From contig JAFSTC010000018.1 of the NCBI GenBank assembly GCA_017450705.1, forward strand, positions 1-64,000: DNA of 64,000 nucleotides. Direction: 5' to 3'. The DNA comes from Lentisphaeria bacterium. GTDB taxonomy: Bacteria > Verrucomicrobiota > Lentisphaeria > Victivallales > Victivallaceae. Below, piece after piece: positions 1-7,172 of the stretch (within the stretch, counting starts at the first letter, position 1; the number at the start of each line of letters is the position of its first letter). Below the pieces are notes generated by a model. It did no database searches. It worked only from the letters and a program-made list of their open reading frames with translations, and had not been told where the DNA came from. The position numbers were made by a program, and so were the translations under genes.

Positions 1-80
1 AGGGCTTCGGCCATGACGCTGCAGAGGATTCCGCCGCCGCCGGTGACGACGGCCACTTTTCCGGTAAGATCGACTTTCAT
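1..80 (-). CDS. Short-chain dehydrogenase/reductase, N-terminal fragment
   Basis: Only the first 26 codons lie in the window; the gene runs off the left edge. The translation begins MKVDLTGKVAVVTGGGG and continues ILCSVMAEA, which is the start of a Rossmann fold with the TGGxGxxx dinucleotide-binding turn of classical SDR enzymes. The start is supported by an AGGAAAG ribosome site just upstream on the minus strand and by a strong promoter at 170-198. The substrate cannot be told from this fragment. A sugar or sugar-acid oxidoreductase would fit the content of the window, but that is inference. Confidence 0.75.
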   Translation of the reverse strand, partial: MKVDLTGKVAVVTGGGGILCSVMAEA

Positions 81-169
81 GATGACTTTCCTGTGTTGTT
101 TATGATTTTTTACCGCGGACCCCGGATAACTCTTCCGGCGTCCGGCGGAGCATAATACTGCCGACAGAT

Positions 170-198
170 AAGATATACCGTGATGGCCTTATTGTCAA
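170..198 (-). promoter_or_regulatory. Sigma70-type promoter for the left-edge SDR gene
   Basis: On the minus strand a perfect -35 TTGACA is followed after 17 bases by a -10 TATCTT. Transcription would start near 163 and give a leader of about 80 bases before the SDR start codon. The remainder of the 81-347 gap holds the divergent efp promoter and nothing else that I recognise. Confidence 0.7.
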
Positions 199-270
199 GC
201 AGTTTTTCGTTAAATCTCCCGCTGTTTTTCTCCCCGGAAACGGATTTCCCGGCGATCCGGCAAAGGCGGC

Positions 271-299
271 TTGCAAAAAAGACGTTGAGGATGTATAGT
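271..299 (+). promoter_or_regulatory. Promoter for efp-epmA
   Basis: TTGCAA, a 17-base spacer and TATAGT lie about 50 bases upstream of the efp start codon. The -10 region overlaps a short symmetric sequence GTATAGTATAC at 293-303. Confidence 0.6.
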
Positions 300-347
300 A
301 TACAATAACATTCTGCGCGTACACTCAACACATACAGGAGAAAAAAC

Positions 348-914
348 ATGTACAGTGCTTCAGATCTCAAGAAGGGGCTCAAGATCGAAATCGACGGCGC
401 TCCGTGGCAGATCACCGAATTCGAGTTCTGCAAACCGGGCAAGGGGACCGCGCTCTACCGCTGCCGCATGAAGAACCTCATCACCGGCATCGGCATGGAA
501 AAGACCTACCGGCCCACCGACAAGATCGACGAACCCAACATCGAAGAGCGCGAGATGTATTACTCCTACTTCGACGGGCACCACTACGTGTTCAGCGATC
601 CCAACACCTACGAAGAGATGTCCGTCGACGCCTCCGTGCTGGGCGACAAGGCCTATTTCCTCATCGAGAACAGCCTCTGCAACTTCGTCATCTACAACGA
701 CGAGCCCATCGAGATCACCCTGCCGACCTTCATCGAGAAGGAGATCGTCGAGACCGAGCCCGGCGTCCGCGGCGACACCGCCACCAACGTCACCAAGCCG
801 GCCAAGATCGACAACGGCTACGAGATCCAGGTCCCGCTTTTCATCAATCAGGGCGACATCGTCAAGATCGACACCCGTACCGGTGCCTACGCCGAGCGCG
901 TCAGTAAGGCGTAA
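348..914 (+). CDS. efp: Translation elongation factor P
   Basis: EF-P binds between the P and E sites of ribosomes stalled at polyproline stretches and promotes peptide bond formation. The 188-residue protein has the usual length and three beta-barrel domains. The loop CKPGKGTALYRC in domain I carries the modification lysine, K32 here, equivalent to K34 of E. coli EF-P. An AGGAG site lies before the ATG. The next gene, 24 bases downstream, encodes the EpmA-type ligase that attaches beta-lysine to this residue in other bacteria. The two therefore form a modification pair. Confidence 0.95.
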   Translation: MYSASDLKKGLKIEIDGAPWQITEFEFCKPGKGTALYRCRMKNLITGIGMEKTYRPTDKIDEPNIEEREMYYSYFDGHHYVFSDPNTYEEMSVDASVLGDKAYFLIENSLCNFVIYNDEPIEITLPTFIEKEIVETEPGVRGDTATNVTKPAKIDNGYEIQVPLFINQGDIVKIDTRTGAYAERVSKA

Positions 915-938
915 TGCAGGACGGGCGTTCAGGCGAAA

Positions 939-1835
939 ATGACTGAAACGCTTCTGAAAAATCTCCGCACCCGCTCCGCGCTTCTGCGGACGGTGCGGGA
1001 TTTTTTTTATGCGGCGGATTTTTTCGAGGTCGAGACCCCGGTCATGATCCCCGCGCCCGCGCCGGAGGAGTACATCGAATCCGTCCCGGCGGGGCAGGGG
1101 AAGTTTCTGCGCACCAGTCCCGAACTTGCCATGAAGGAGCTGCTCTCTTTCGGCGCGGGAAGGATCTTCCAGATCGGCAGCGCCTTCCGGGCCGGGGAGT
1201 TCGGGCGCAAACACCGCGAGGAGTTCACCATCCTCGAATACTACGCCGCGGGCTGGGACTACGAAAAACTTGCCGCCTTCACGGCGGAGATGATCCTCCG
1301 CGCGGCGGAAGCCGTGACGGGAGGAAGCCGGCTTTCCCTCCATGGGAAGACCGTCGATCTCGCAAACGTCGAGTACATCACGGTGGACGAGGCTTTCCGC
1401 CGGTATGCGGGCGTCTCGGCCTTCGAGGTATCCGCCGCCGACAAATTCGACGAGCTGATGGTTCTCAAAGTCGAGCCGGAGCTGGGCCGGAACGGGATCA
1501 CCTTTCTCTGCGATTATCCGGCCGACCGGGCCTCTCTGGCCCGGCTTTCCCCGGCGGATCCCCAAGTGGCGGAACGCTGGGAGGTCTACATCGACGGCAT
1601 GGAGCTGGGCAACGCCTTCGGGGAACTCACCGACGGCTTCGAGCAGAAGAAGCGCTTTGCCGCGGCGCAGGCCTTCCGCCGGGCGCACGGCATGCTGGAA
1701 TATCCCGAGCCAGAGGCCTTTTACCGGGCACTTGACAGGGGACTGCCTGACGCCAGCGGCTGCGCCGTGGGATTCGACCGGCTGACCATGCTGCTGACGG
1801 GTGCCGAGGACATTTCCCAGGTGCGCTTCTGCTGA
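939..1835 (+). CDS. epmA: EF-P--(R)-beta-lysine ligase (EpmA/PoxA/GenX)
   Basis: This is a paralogue of the class II lysyl-tRNA synthetase catalytic core that lacks the anticodon-binding domain, 298 residues against about 325 in E. coli. It activates (R)-beta-lysine and ligates it to the conserved EF-P lysine. Visible class II motifs are motif 2 (FRAGEFGRKHREEFTILEYY), the MELGNAFGELTD strand and motif 3 (GFDRLTMLL) near the C-terminus. It lies in an operon with efp and ends at a bidirectional terminator. The partner aminomutase EpmB, which makes beta-lysine, is not in this window. Confidence 0.93.
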   Translation: MTETLLKNLRTRSALLRTVRDFFYAADFFEVETPVMIPAPAPEEYIESVPAGQGKFLRTSPELAMKELLSFGAGRIFQIGSAFRAGEFGRKHREEFTILEYYAAGWDYEKLAAFTAEMILRAAEAVTGGSRLSLHGKTVDLANVEYITVDEAFRRYAGVSAFEVSAADKFDELMVLKVEPELGRNGITFLCDYPADRASLARLSPADPQVAERWEVYIDGMELGNAFGELTDGFEQKKRFAAAQAFRRAHGMLEYPEPEAFYRALDRGLPDASGCAVGFDRLTMLLTGAEDISQVRFC

Positions 1836-1844
1836 ATGACGCCG

Positions 1845-1893
1845 AAAAAAAAAGGGGCTGCCGGTCAAGGTGACGGCAGCCCCTCTTTTTTTT
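1845..1893. terminator. Bidirectional terminator between epmA and the aldolase-SDR gene
   Basis: A 10-bp perfect stem GGGGCTGCCG/CGGCAGCCCC (1854-1863 with 1874-1883) is flanked by an A-run on the left and a T-run on the right. It can therefore terminate both convergent transcription units. Confidence 0.85.
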
Positions 1894-1905
1894 CCGGACG
1901 GAGGA

Positions 1906-3789
1906 TCAGTTCATCATGACCTGACCGCCGGTGACCGGGATGGCCTGTCCCGTTTCGTACTTCTGCGTGACGGCATAGACGATGGCCCGGGCCACGTCGG
2001 CGGGGAAGCACCCCCGGCCCATGGGGACAAGGCCCTCGTAGTGGGCGCGCACGTCCTCAACGGTCTTGGCTCCCGGGACCTTCCCGGCGTTGAGGTACTG
2101 GACGAAGAGGCCCTTCACGGGATCGCTCCACAGCGGACCGTCGAGATAGTTGCCGGGACACACGGCGTTGACTTTGATCTTGTCTTTGGTGAGTTCGAGG
2201 GCGAAACTCTGCACGAGGCCGATGGTCCCGAACTTGCTCCCTGCATAGGCTCCGTTGTTTTTTGAACCCACCAGACCGCTCTTGGAGTTGACCTGGACGA
2301 TGTCGGTCCAGAGCCCCGTGGCGGCGTTCTGACGGGACATGACCCGGGAGAAGTGTTTGGAGCAGAGGAAGAAGCCGTTGTAGTTGATGTCGGTGACGAA
2401 CTTCCAGTCCTTGAACTCGAAATCCTTGACGGAACCGGCGCGGACGACGCCCGCGTTGGCGACCAGCAGATCCACGCCGCCGTAGGAGGCAACGACCTCC
2501 CTGACGAGAGCCTCCACCGTGACTTCATCGGAAATGTTGACGGCGAAGCCGCTCGCGCCCGGCCCCAGTTCGGCGGCGGCCTTGCGCGCGCCTTCCACGT
2601 TCATGTCGGCGATGACCACGTCGGCGCCGAGCTTGTTCAGTTCCTTGGCGATGCCGTAGCCGAAGCCCTGGGCGCCGCCGGTGACGACGGCGACCAGTCC
2701 CGTCAGCTGGGCCGCATTGCCCGCGGCGACTTTGGAGCGGTAGGACTCGACTTCCCAGTTCTCGATGAAACTCCTCTGGGCGTCGGTCAGGTAGTGGACG
2801 CCGCCGAAGGCGTTCGCCAGCTGTTCGACGAGAGCGCCGTTGCGGGCGAGGGCGAGAACGGTGTCGGCCGCGGCCTTTTTGGCTCCGGCGCAGAACACGG
2901 CCTTGTCGGGAATTTCGACCATGCGCGGAAGATAACCGCGGGCGGCCTTGAAGGCGTCGATTTCGGCCTTTTCGGGAGAAGAAGAGACCAGGCCGAAGGC
3001 TCTGGCGTAGACCAGGTGATCGGGGGTGAGGGGACCGCGGGGAATGGCGAAAGGCGCGGAAGAGGTCACCGTGACCGCCTTGCCCTGTTCCGCCAGATAG
3101 CCGCGCAGAACGGGGGCAAAGGCCATGACGGCGTCGCCGTCCGCGTTCGTTCCGGCGAGTTCCAGGGCGACGCCCGCCTCTTGGCAGCGGGCGGCGAGTT
3201 TATCCATGATGGAAGAGTAGGTGCTCTTGATCTCCTCCTCGCTGTTGCCGCCGACAAAGACGCCGTGGTTCTGGAGAAAGATCACATTGGCATCCCGTCC
3301 GTGAGCCTGTTTGTAGGCTTTGCAGGTCTCGAAGACCTGTTTCGCGAGAAAGAAGCCGGGGTCGCAGTAATCCACCCAGATGGCTTCCGGGAAGAGTTTC
3401 GCGCACCAGGCCTTGCCGTCGTTGGCACACGTCATGCCGTTGACGAGGGCGGGGTGGAGATGCACGACGAAAGTGAAGGGCAGGATCTCGTGCATGGGCG
3501 CTTCCACGGAGGGGCGTTTCCCGCCGTTGACGACGGCGAAAGCCATCATGCGCTTGACGGTATCTTCACGTTCTTCGGCCGAGGCGAACTCCTTCGCGAA
3601 GCAGTCGCGGATGACCGAGCGGTCCATCTTGACGAAATCCTCTTCCGTGATGCCGGCGAGGGTGACGCCGCTGGGCTTGACGTAGAGATATTTGTCATCC
3701 TTGAAGGAGGTGTTGCCGCCTCCCGCGAGGATGTACGCCGGGTTTGCACCGTAAAACCGGGATATCTCCGTGATTTTCTGCAGTGACAT
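1906..3789 (-). CDS. Bifunctional class II aldolase / short-chain dehydrogenase
   Basis: The protein has 627 residues and two domains. Residues 1 to about 350 are a class II (zinc) aldolase domain with the metal histidines in HLHPALVNG and QNHGVFVGG. Residues from about 380 are an SDR domain with VAVVTGGAQGFGYGIA, the catalytic YAGSKFG and a C-terminal PVTGGQVMMN. This is the architecture of RhaD/RhaE-type fusions, which cleave rhamnulose-1-phosphate and oxidise lactaldehyde, so rhamnose or a related deoxy sugar is the likely substrate. A strong AGGAGGA site precedes the ATG, and a promoter lies at 3834-3862. The precise substrate is inferred from the family. Confidence 0.88.
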   Translation of the reverse strand: MSLQKITEISRFYGANPAYILAGGGNTSFKDDKYLYVKPSGVTLAGITEEDFVKMDRSVIRDCFAKEFASAEEREDTVKRMMAFAVVNGGKRPSVEAPMHEILPFTFVVHLHPALVNGMTCANDGKAWCAKLFPEAIWVDYCDPGFFLAKQVFETCKAYKQAHGRDANVIFLQNHGVFVGGNSEEEIKSTYSSIMDKLAARCQEAGVALELAGTNADGDAVMAFAPVLRGYLAEQGKAVTVTSSAPFAIPRGPLTPDHLVYARAFGLVSSSPEKAEIDAFKAARGYLPRMVEIPDKAVFCAGAKKAAADTVLALARNGALVEQLANAFGGVHYLTDAQRSFIENWEVESYRSKVAAGNAAQLTGLVAVVTGGAQGFGYGIAKELNKLGADVVIADMNVEGARKAAAELGPGASGFAVNISDEVTVEALVREVVASYGGVDLLVANAGVVRAGSVKDFEFKDWKFVTDINYNGFFLCSKHFSRVMSRQNAATGLWTDIVQVNSKSGLVGSKNNGAYAGSKFGTIGLVQSFALELTKDKIKVNAVCPGNYLDGPLWSDPVKGLFVQYLNAGKVPGAKTVEDVRAHYEGLVPMGRGCFPADVARAIVYAVTQKYETGQAIPVTGGQVMMN

Positions 3790-3833
3790 GATAAAGATCC
3801 TCCTGATTGGTGAAAGGTTTTCTGCCGTGCTTA

Positions 3834-3862
3834 AACATACACCTTGAACGGGCGTGAATCAA
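3834..3862 (-). promoter_or_regulatory. Promoter for the aldolase-SDR gene
   Basis: On the minus strand TTGATT, a 17-base spacer and TATGTT lie about 45 bases upstream of the start codon. The end of the spacer, GTTCAAGGTGTAT, closely resembles that of the serC promoter (GTTCAGGGTGTAT). The -35 overlaps the stop of the upstream PHP gene. Confidence 0.7.
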
Positions 3863-4752
3863 GACGGTTTGCGAATATATTTCTCTCTTTTTTCCCGGAG
3901 GCCCGTCAGCAGGGACGCGGGGACCCGCAGTCCGCCCATGCCGGAACCGATGGCGATGGCGGGGGAATTGGCTCCGTGATAGTCGCTGCCGCCGGAGAGG
4001 GCCAGATCGTTGACGGCGGCCGTCTCCGTGACGAGGGCGGTCTCCGGCGGGCCGAAAAGGCTGTAGTAGCCTTCGATGCCGTCCAGTCCGGCGTGGGCGA
4101 AGTGCCGGGCCGCCCGGCGGAGCCAGGCCGCTTCGTTCCGCTCCCGGCAGATGGGATGGGCCCACACGGCAACGCCGCCCGCCGCGTGGACGGCGTCGAT
4201 CGCTTCGCGGCATGCCGGCAGTTTCCGGGGCACGTAGGCCGGACGGCGGTGTCCCAGCAGTTTTGAGAAGGCCTGCCGGGAGTCGGCGAACCCGTGTCTG
4301 AGGCAGAGATGTCGGGCGAAATGAGGCCGTCCGATGGTGGCCGGATCCCGTCCTTCGAAGGCTTCGTCGCCCCAGTTGGTGGGGTAGCCGAGGATGTTGA
4401 GTTTCAGTCGGATCTCCTCGTTGCGGCGGCGGCGGAACTCCCGCTGCCGGTCAAGGTACGCCGCAAGAACGGGACTTTCCCAGTCGATGAAGAGACCGAC
4501 GACGTGGATCTCCCGGCTGCCGTAAAGGGAAGCCAGCTCGACGCCGGGGATCGTTTCCACTCCGGGAAAGGCTTTCCCGGCTTCGAGAAAACCGGGAATG
4601 CCCGCCACGGTGTCGTGATCGGTGAGGGCCACGGCGGCGAGTCCGGCCGCCGCCGCCAACTCCGGCAGCGCGGCGGGCGCGTCGCTTCCGTCGGAGGCGG
4701 TGCTGTGGATGTGCAGATCGATGCGGTCCGCCGTGTTTTGTCCGCTGTTCAT
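3859..4752 (-). CDS. PHP-domain phosphoesterase (TrpH/YciV-like)
   Basis: The 297-residue protein carries the metal-binding motifs of the PHP superfamily in order: DLHIHSTASDGS near the N-terminus, LTDHDT, PGVE, a WAHP histidine in the middle and a C-terminal GSDYHG. This arrangement is that of the TrpH/YciV group, whose members hydrolyse 3',5'-nucleoside bisphosphates or trim short RNAs in other bacteria. The start at MNSGQN is chosen because its ATG overlaps the stop of the upstream NUDIX gene (ATGA), so the two are translationally coupled. A longer open frame upstream only shadows the NUDIX gene. Confidence 0.87.
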   Translation of the reverse strand: MNSGQNTADRIDLHIHSTASDGSDAPAALPELAAAAGLAAVALTDHDTVAGIPGFLEAGKAFPGVETIPGVELASLYGSREIHVVGLFIDWESPVLAAYLDRQREFRRRRNEEIRLKLNILGYPTNWGDEAFEGRDPATIGRPHFARHLCLRHGFADSRQAFSKLLGHRRPAYVPRKLPACREAIDAVHAAGGVAVWAHPICRERNEAAWLRRAARHFAHAGLDGIEGYYSLFGPPETALVTETAAVNDLALSGGSDYHGANSPAIAIGSGMGGLRVPASLLTGLREKREKYIRKPS

Positions 4753-5303
4753 GACATGGCCGCGAAAACGGCGATCCTCGCGTCGACGCCGTCGCCCCGG
4801 GCGATGGCTCTTTCGACGAAGGCCGGAAGCTCGGACTGACGGACGATGAGAGGCTCGATGTCCTCGGAGTCCTCCTGATGGATCTCCGGCCTCTCTGGAT
4901 ACGCGGTCCCGTCGATGGTCATCAGCACCATCGTGACGGTCTCGCCCGACATGCCCGGTGAGTTGTAGGAGGGAGGAATGACCCGGTCGATCTTCCCCCT
5001 GTATCCCGTCTCCTCGTAGAGTTCCCGGACCGCTGTCTCCTCGACGGACTCTCCGGGTTCGATGAGACCCGCCGGAAATTCGATCATGAACCGTCCCGCG
5101 GGAGGACGGAACTGACGCACCAGAACGAAATCGCCTCCGGGGGCGATGCGGGGGATGATGACGGCCGCGCCCGAGGTGTTGAGGCGGTTGACGCACTCCC
5201 AAACGCCCGTTTTTCCCCGGCTGTTGGTGAAGGTTATCGCATCCAGCGCCAAGTATTTCCCCGAGGCGATCCGCTTTTTTTCGTGAACGGCGGCTTCCGG
5301 CAT
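4749..5303 (-). CDS. NUDIX hydrolase, ADP-ribose pyrophosphatase-like
   Basis: The 184-residue protein has a full NUDIX box, GLIEPGESVEETAVREL followed by YEETGY, with the spacing GX5EX7REUXEEXGU. The preceding strands (FVLVRQFRPPAGRFMIEFP) match the ADP-ribose pyrophosphatase subgroup, so it probably hydrolyses ADP-ribose or nucleotide sugars. I start it at the second methionine (MPEAAV) because a GGGAGGG ribosome site sits 5-10 bases upstream of it; that site lies inside codons 2-4 of the longer form beginning at 5318. It is coupled to the PHP gene by an ATGA overlap. Confidence 0.88.
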   Translation of the reverse strand: MPEAAVHEKKRIASGKYLALDAITFTNSRGKTGVWECVNRLNTSGAAVIIPRIAPGGDFVLVRQFRPPAGRFMIEFPAGLIEPGESVEETAVRELYEETGYRGKIDRVIPPSYNSPGMSGETVTMVLMTIDGTAYPERPEIHQEDSEDIEPLIVRQSELPAFVERAIARGDGVDARIAVFAAMS

Positions 5304-5328
5304 ACTTCCCTCCCGCATTGCTGATTTG

Positions 5329-5367
5329 AAAAAAAGGCCCGAAGACGACGCTGCATCGCTTCGGGCC
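5329..5367 (-). terminator. Terminator downstream of serC
   Basis: On the minus strand a 9-bp stem GGCCCGAAG/CTTCGGGCC (5359-5367 with 5336-5344) is followed by seven U residues. It separates serC from the NUDIX gene. Confidence 0.85.
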
Positions 5368-5387
5368 GGACGTGCTTCTTTCGACCG

Positions 5388-6467
5388 TCAGCGGTTGGCA
5401 ACCTCGAATTTCTTCATGAATTCGATCAGCGCCTCAACGCCTTCCATGGGCATGGCGTTGTAGATGCTGGCGCGGCAGCCGCCCACGAGGCGGTGGCCCT
5501 TGAGCTCGGTGAGCCCGTTGGCTTTGGCTTCGGCGATGAATTTCGCATCCAGCTCGTCGCTGGGGGTGCGGAAGACCACGTTCATCCGCGAACGGTCGGC
5601 CTTGGCCACCGTGCTCTTGTAGAAGCTGCTGTCGTCAAGGAATGCGTACAGCTTCGCGGCCTTGGCATTGTTGATCTGTTCGATGCCGGCAATGCCGCCC
5701 TGTTCCTTGAGCCAGTCGGTGACCAGCGCCAGCATGTAGACGGAGTAGGTCGGCGGCGTGTTGAACATGGAGCCTTCGTCGATGTAGGTGCTGTACCGCA
5801 GCATGGTGGGCACGTTGTCCCGGGTACGCGCGGCCAGAGACTTCTTCATCACGACCAGCGTGACGCCGCTGGGCCCCAGGTTCTTCTGGGCGCCGGCATA
5901 GATCATATCGAACTTGGAGGCGTCGAAGACCCGCGACATGATGTCGCTGGACATGTCGGCGATGAGGGGGACGCCCGCGGGGGCGACCGGGAGTTTCTGA
6001 TACTGGGTCCCCGCGATGGTGTTGTTGCTGGTGATGTGCATGTAGGCCGCGCCGGGGGTCAGCTTCCACTGGTTCTCGGCGGGGATGTGGTCGTATTTCG
6101 TCTCGGCGCTGGAGGCGGCGATGTTGACCGTACCGAAAAGTTTGGCCTCTTTTGCGGCCTTTTTGCTCCAGACGCCCGTCTCGATCACGTCGGCGGTGCC
6201 GCCGTTGAGCAGGTTCATCGGGATCATGGCGAACTGCATGCTGGCGCCGCCCTGGATGAAGAGCACGGCGTACTCGTCGGAGAGGTTGAGCAGTTCACGC
6301 ACGTTCGCTTCGGCGCGCTCGATCACGGGTTTGAAATATTTGCCGCGGTGGGAGAGCTCCATGAGGCCGCTTCCGCTGTCCTGATAGGCGCAGAATTCCG
6401 CCTGGGCTTTTTTCATGACGTCCGCCGGGAGCATGGCCGGACCCGCCGCAAAATTGTAGATCTTCAT
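5388..6467 (-). CDS. serC: Phosphoserine aminotransferase
   Basis: SerC converts 3-phosphohydroxypyruvate and glutamate to phosphoserine in serine synthesis, and also acts in PLP synthesis in some bacteria. The 359 residues match the family length. The protein starts with YNFAAGPAMLP, a signature of the family, and contains the PLP-binding lysine in YAGAQKNLGPSG and the C-terminal GGCRASIYNAMP. A GGAGG site lies upstream of the ATG. It has its own promoter at 6509-6537 overlapping the end of plsY, and its own terminator, so it can be transcribed alone. Confidence 0.96.
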   Translation of the reverse strand: MKIYNFAAGPAMLPADVMKKAQAEFCAYQDSGSGLMELSHRGKYFKPVIERAEANVRELLNLSDEYAVLFIQGGASMQFAMIPMNLLNGGTADVIETGVWSKKAAKEAKLFGTVNIAASSAETKYDHIPAENQWKLTPGAAYMHITSNNTIAGTQYQKLPVAPAGVPLIADMSSDIMSRVFDASKFDMIYAGAQKNLGPSGVTLVVMKKSLAARTRDNVPTMLRYSTYIDEGSMFNTPPTYSVYMLALVTDWLKEQGGIAGIEQINNAKAAKLYAFLDDSSFYKSTVAKADRSRMNVVFRTPSDELDAKFIAEAKANGLTELKGHRLVGGCRASIYNAMPMEGVEALIEFMKKFEVANR

Positions 6468-6508
6468 TGTACAGTACCTCCAGATACGGTTGGTTGCGAC
6501 ATGCGCAT

Positions 6509-6537
6509 AAGATACACCCTGAACCGGGTTTTTTCAA
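6509..6537 (-). promoter_or_regulatory. Promoter for serC
   Basis: On the minus strand TTGAAA, a 17-base spacer and TATCTT lie about 45 bases upstream of the serC start. The -35 overlaps the plsY stop codon. Confidence 0.75.
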
Positions 6538-7160
6538 TTCTTTTTTTCAAAACGATTTTCCGTACCGTCCAGCAGACGTCTGATGTTCGACCTGTGCCGG
6601 TAGACGGTGACCGCGGCGATGATGCAGAAGAAGCCCAGCACGGGGAGACTTTTCGCTGCGGCGCCGCCCACGCCTGCGATGCGGAAGAGCAGCGTGAAAA
6701 CGGGGAGCGCTGCCGCGGCGACGATGCTGGCTACGGAAACATAGCGCGTCACGAGGAAAAGTCCGGCCCACAGCGCCAGGGCGCAGAGCAGGGGAAACGG
6801 GGCCAGCGCCAGAGCCACGCCCGCGCCGGTGCTCACCCCTTTGCCGCCCTTGAACTTCAGATAGACGGGGAACATGTGGCCGACGATGGCGACGGCGCCC
6901 GCGGCCAGGGCCATCCAGGGGGATCCGGGCATCGCCAGCTGGGCGATGAGGACCGGGATCGTTCCCTTGAGCAGATCGAGGACGAAGCAGATTTTACCGT
7001 GGATCGGTCCCACGGCCCGGGTCACGTTGGTGGCGCCCACGTTCCCGGAGCCGACCTTCCGGATGTCCACGCCGTGGAGTTTGCCGATGATGAGCGCAAA
7101 GGGGATCGCCCCGAAAAGGTAGGAAAAGAGCAGGATCGCGGCAACGGTCACGAAAGGCAT
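6534..7160 (-). CDS. plsY: Glycerol-3-phosphate acyltransferase PlsY
   Basis: PlsY is an inner-membrane enzyme that transfers acyl groups from acyl-phosphate to glycerol-3-phosphate, the first step of phospholipid synthesis. The 208-residue protein shows the family motifs GSGNVGATNVTR, the glycine-rich LKFKGGKGVSTGAGV and several hydrophobic spans. It follows metG by 12 bases and so is probably cotranscribed with it. Confidence 0.95.
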   Translation of the reverse strand: MPFVTVAAILLFSYLFGAIPFALIIGKLHGVDIRKVGSGNVGATNVTRAVGPIHGKICFVLDLLKGTIPVLIAQLAMPGSPWMALAAGAVAIVGHMFPVYLKFKGGKGVSTGAGVALALAPFPLLCALALWAGLFLVTRYVSVASIVAAAALPVFTLLFRIAGVGGAAAKSLPVLGFFCIIAAVTVYRHRSNIRRLLDGTENRFEKKN

Positions 7161-7172
7161 GAAAAAAACTCC

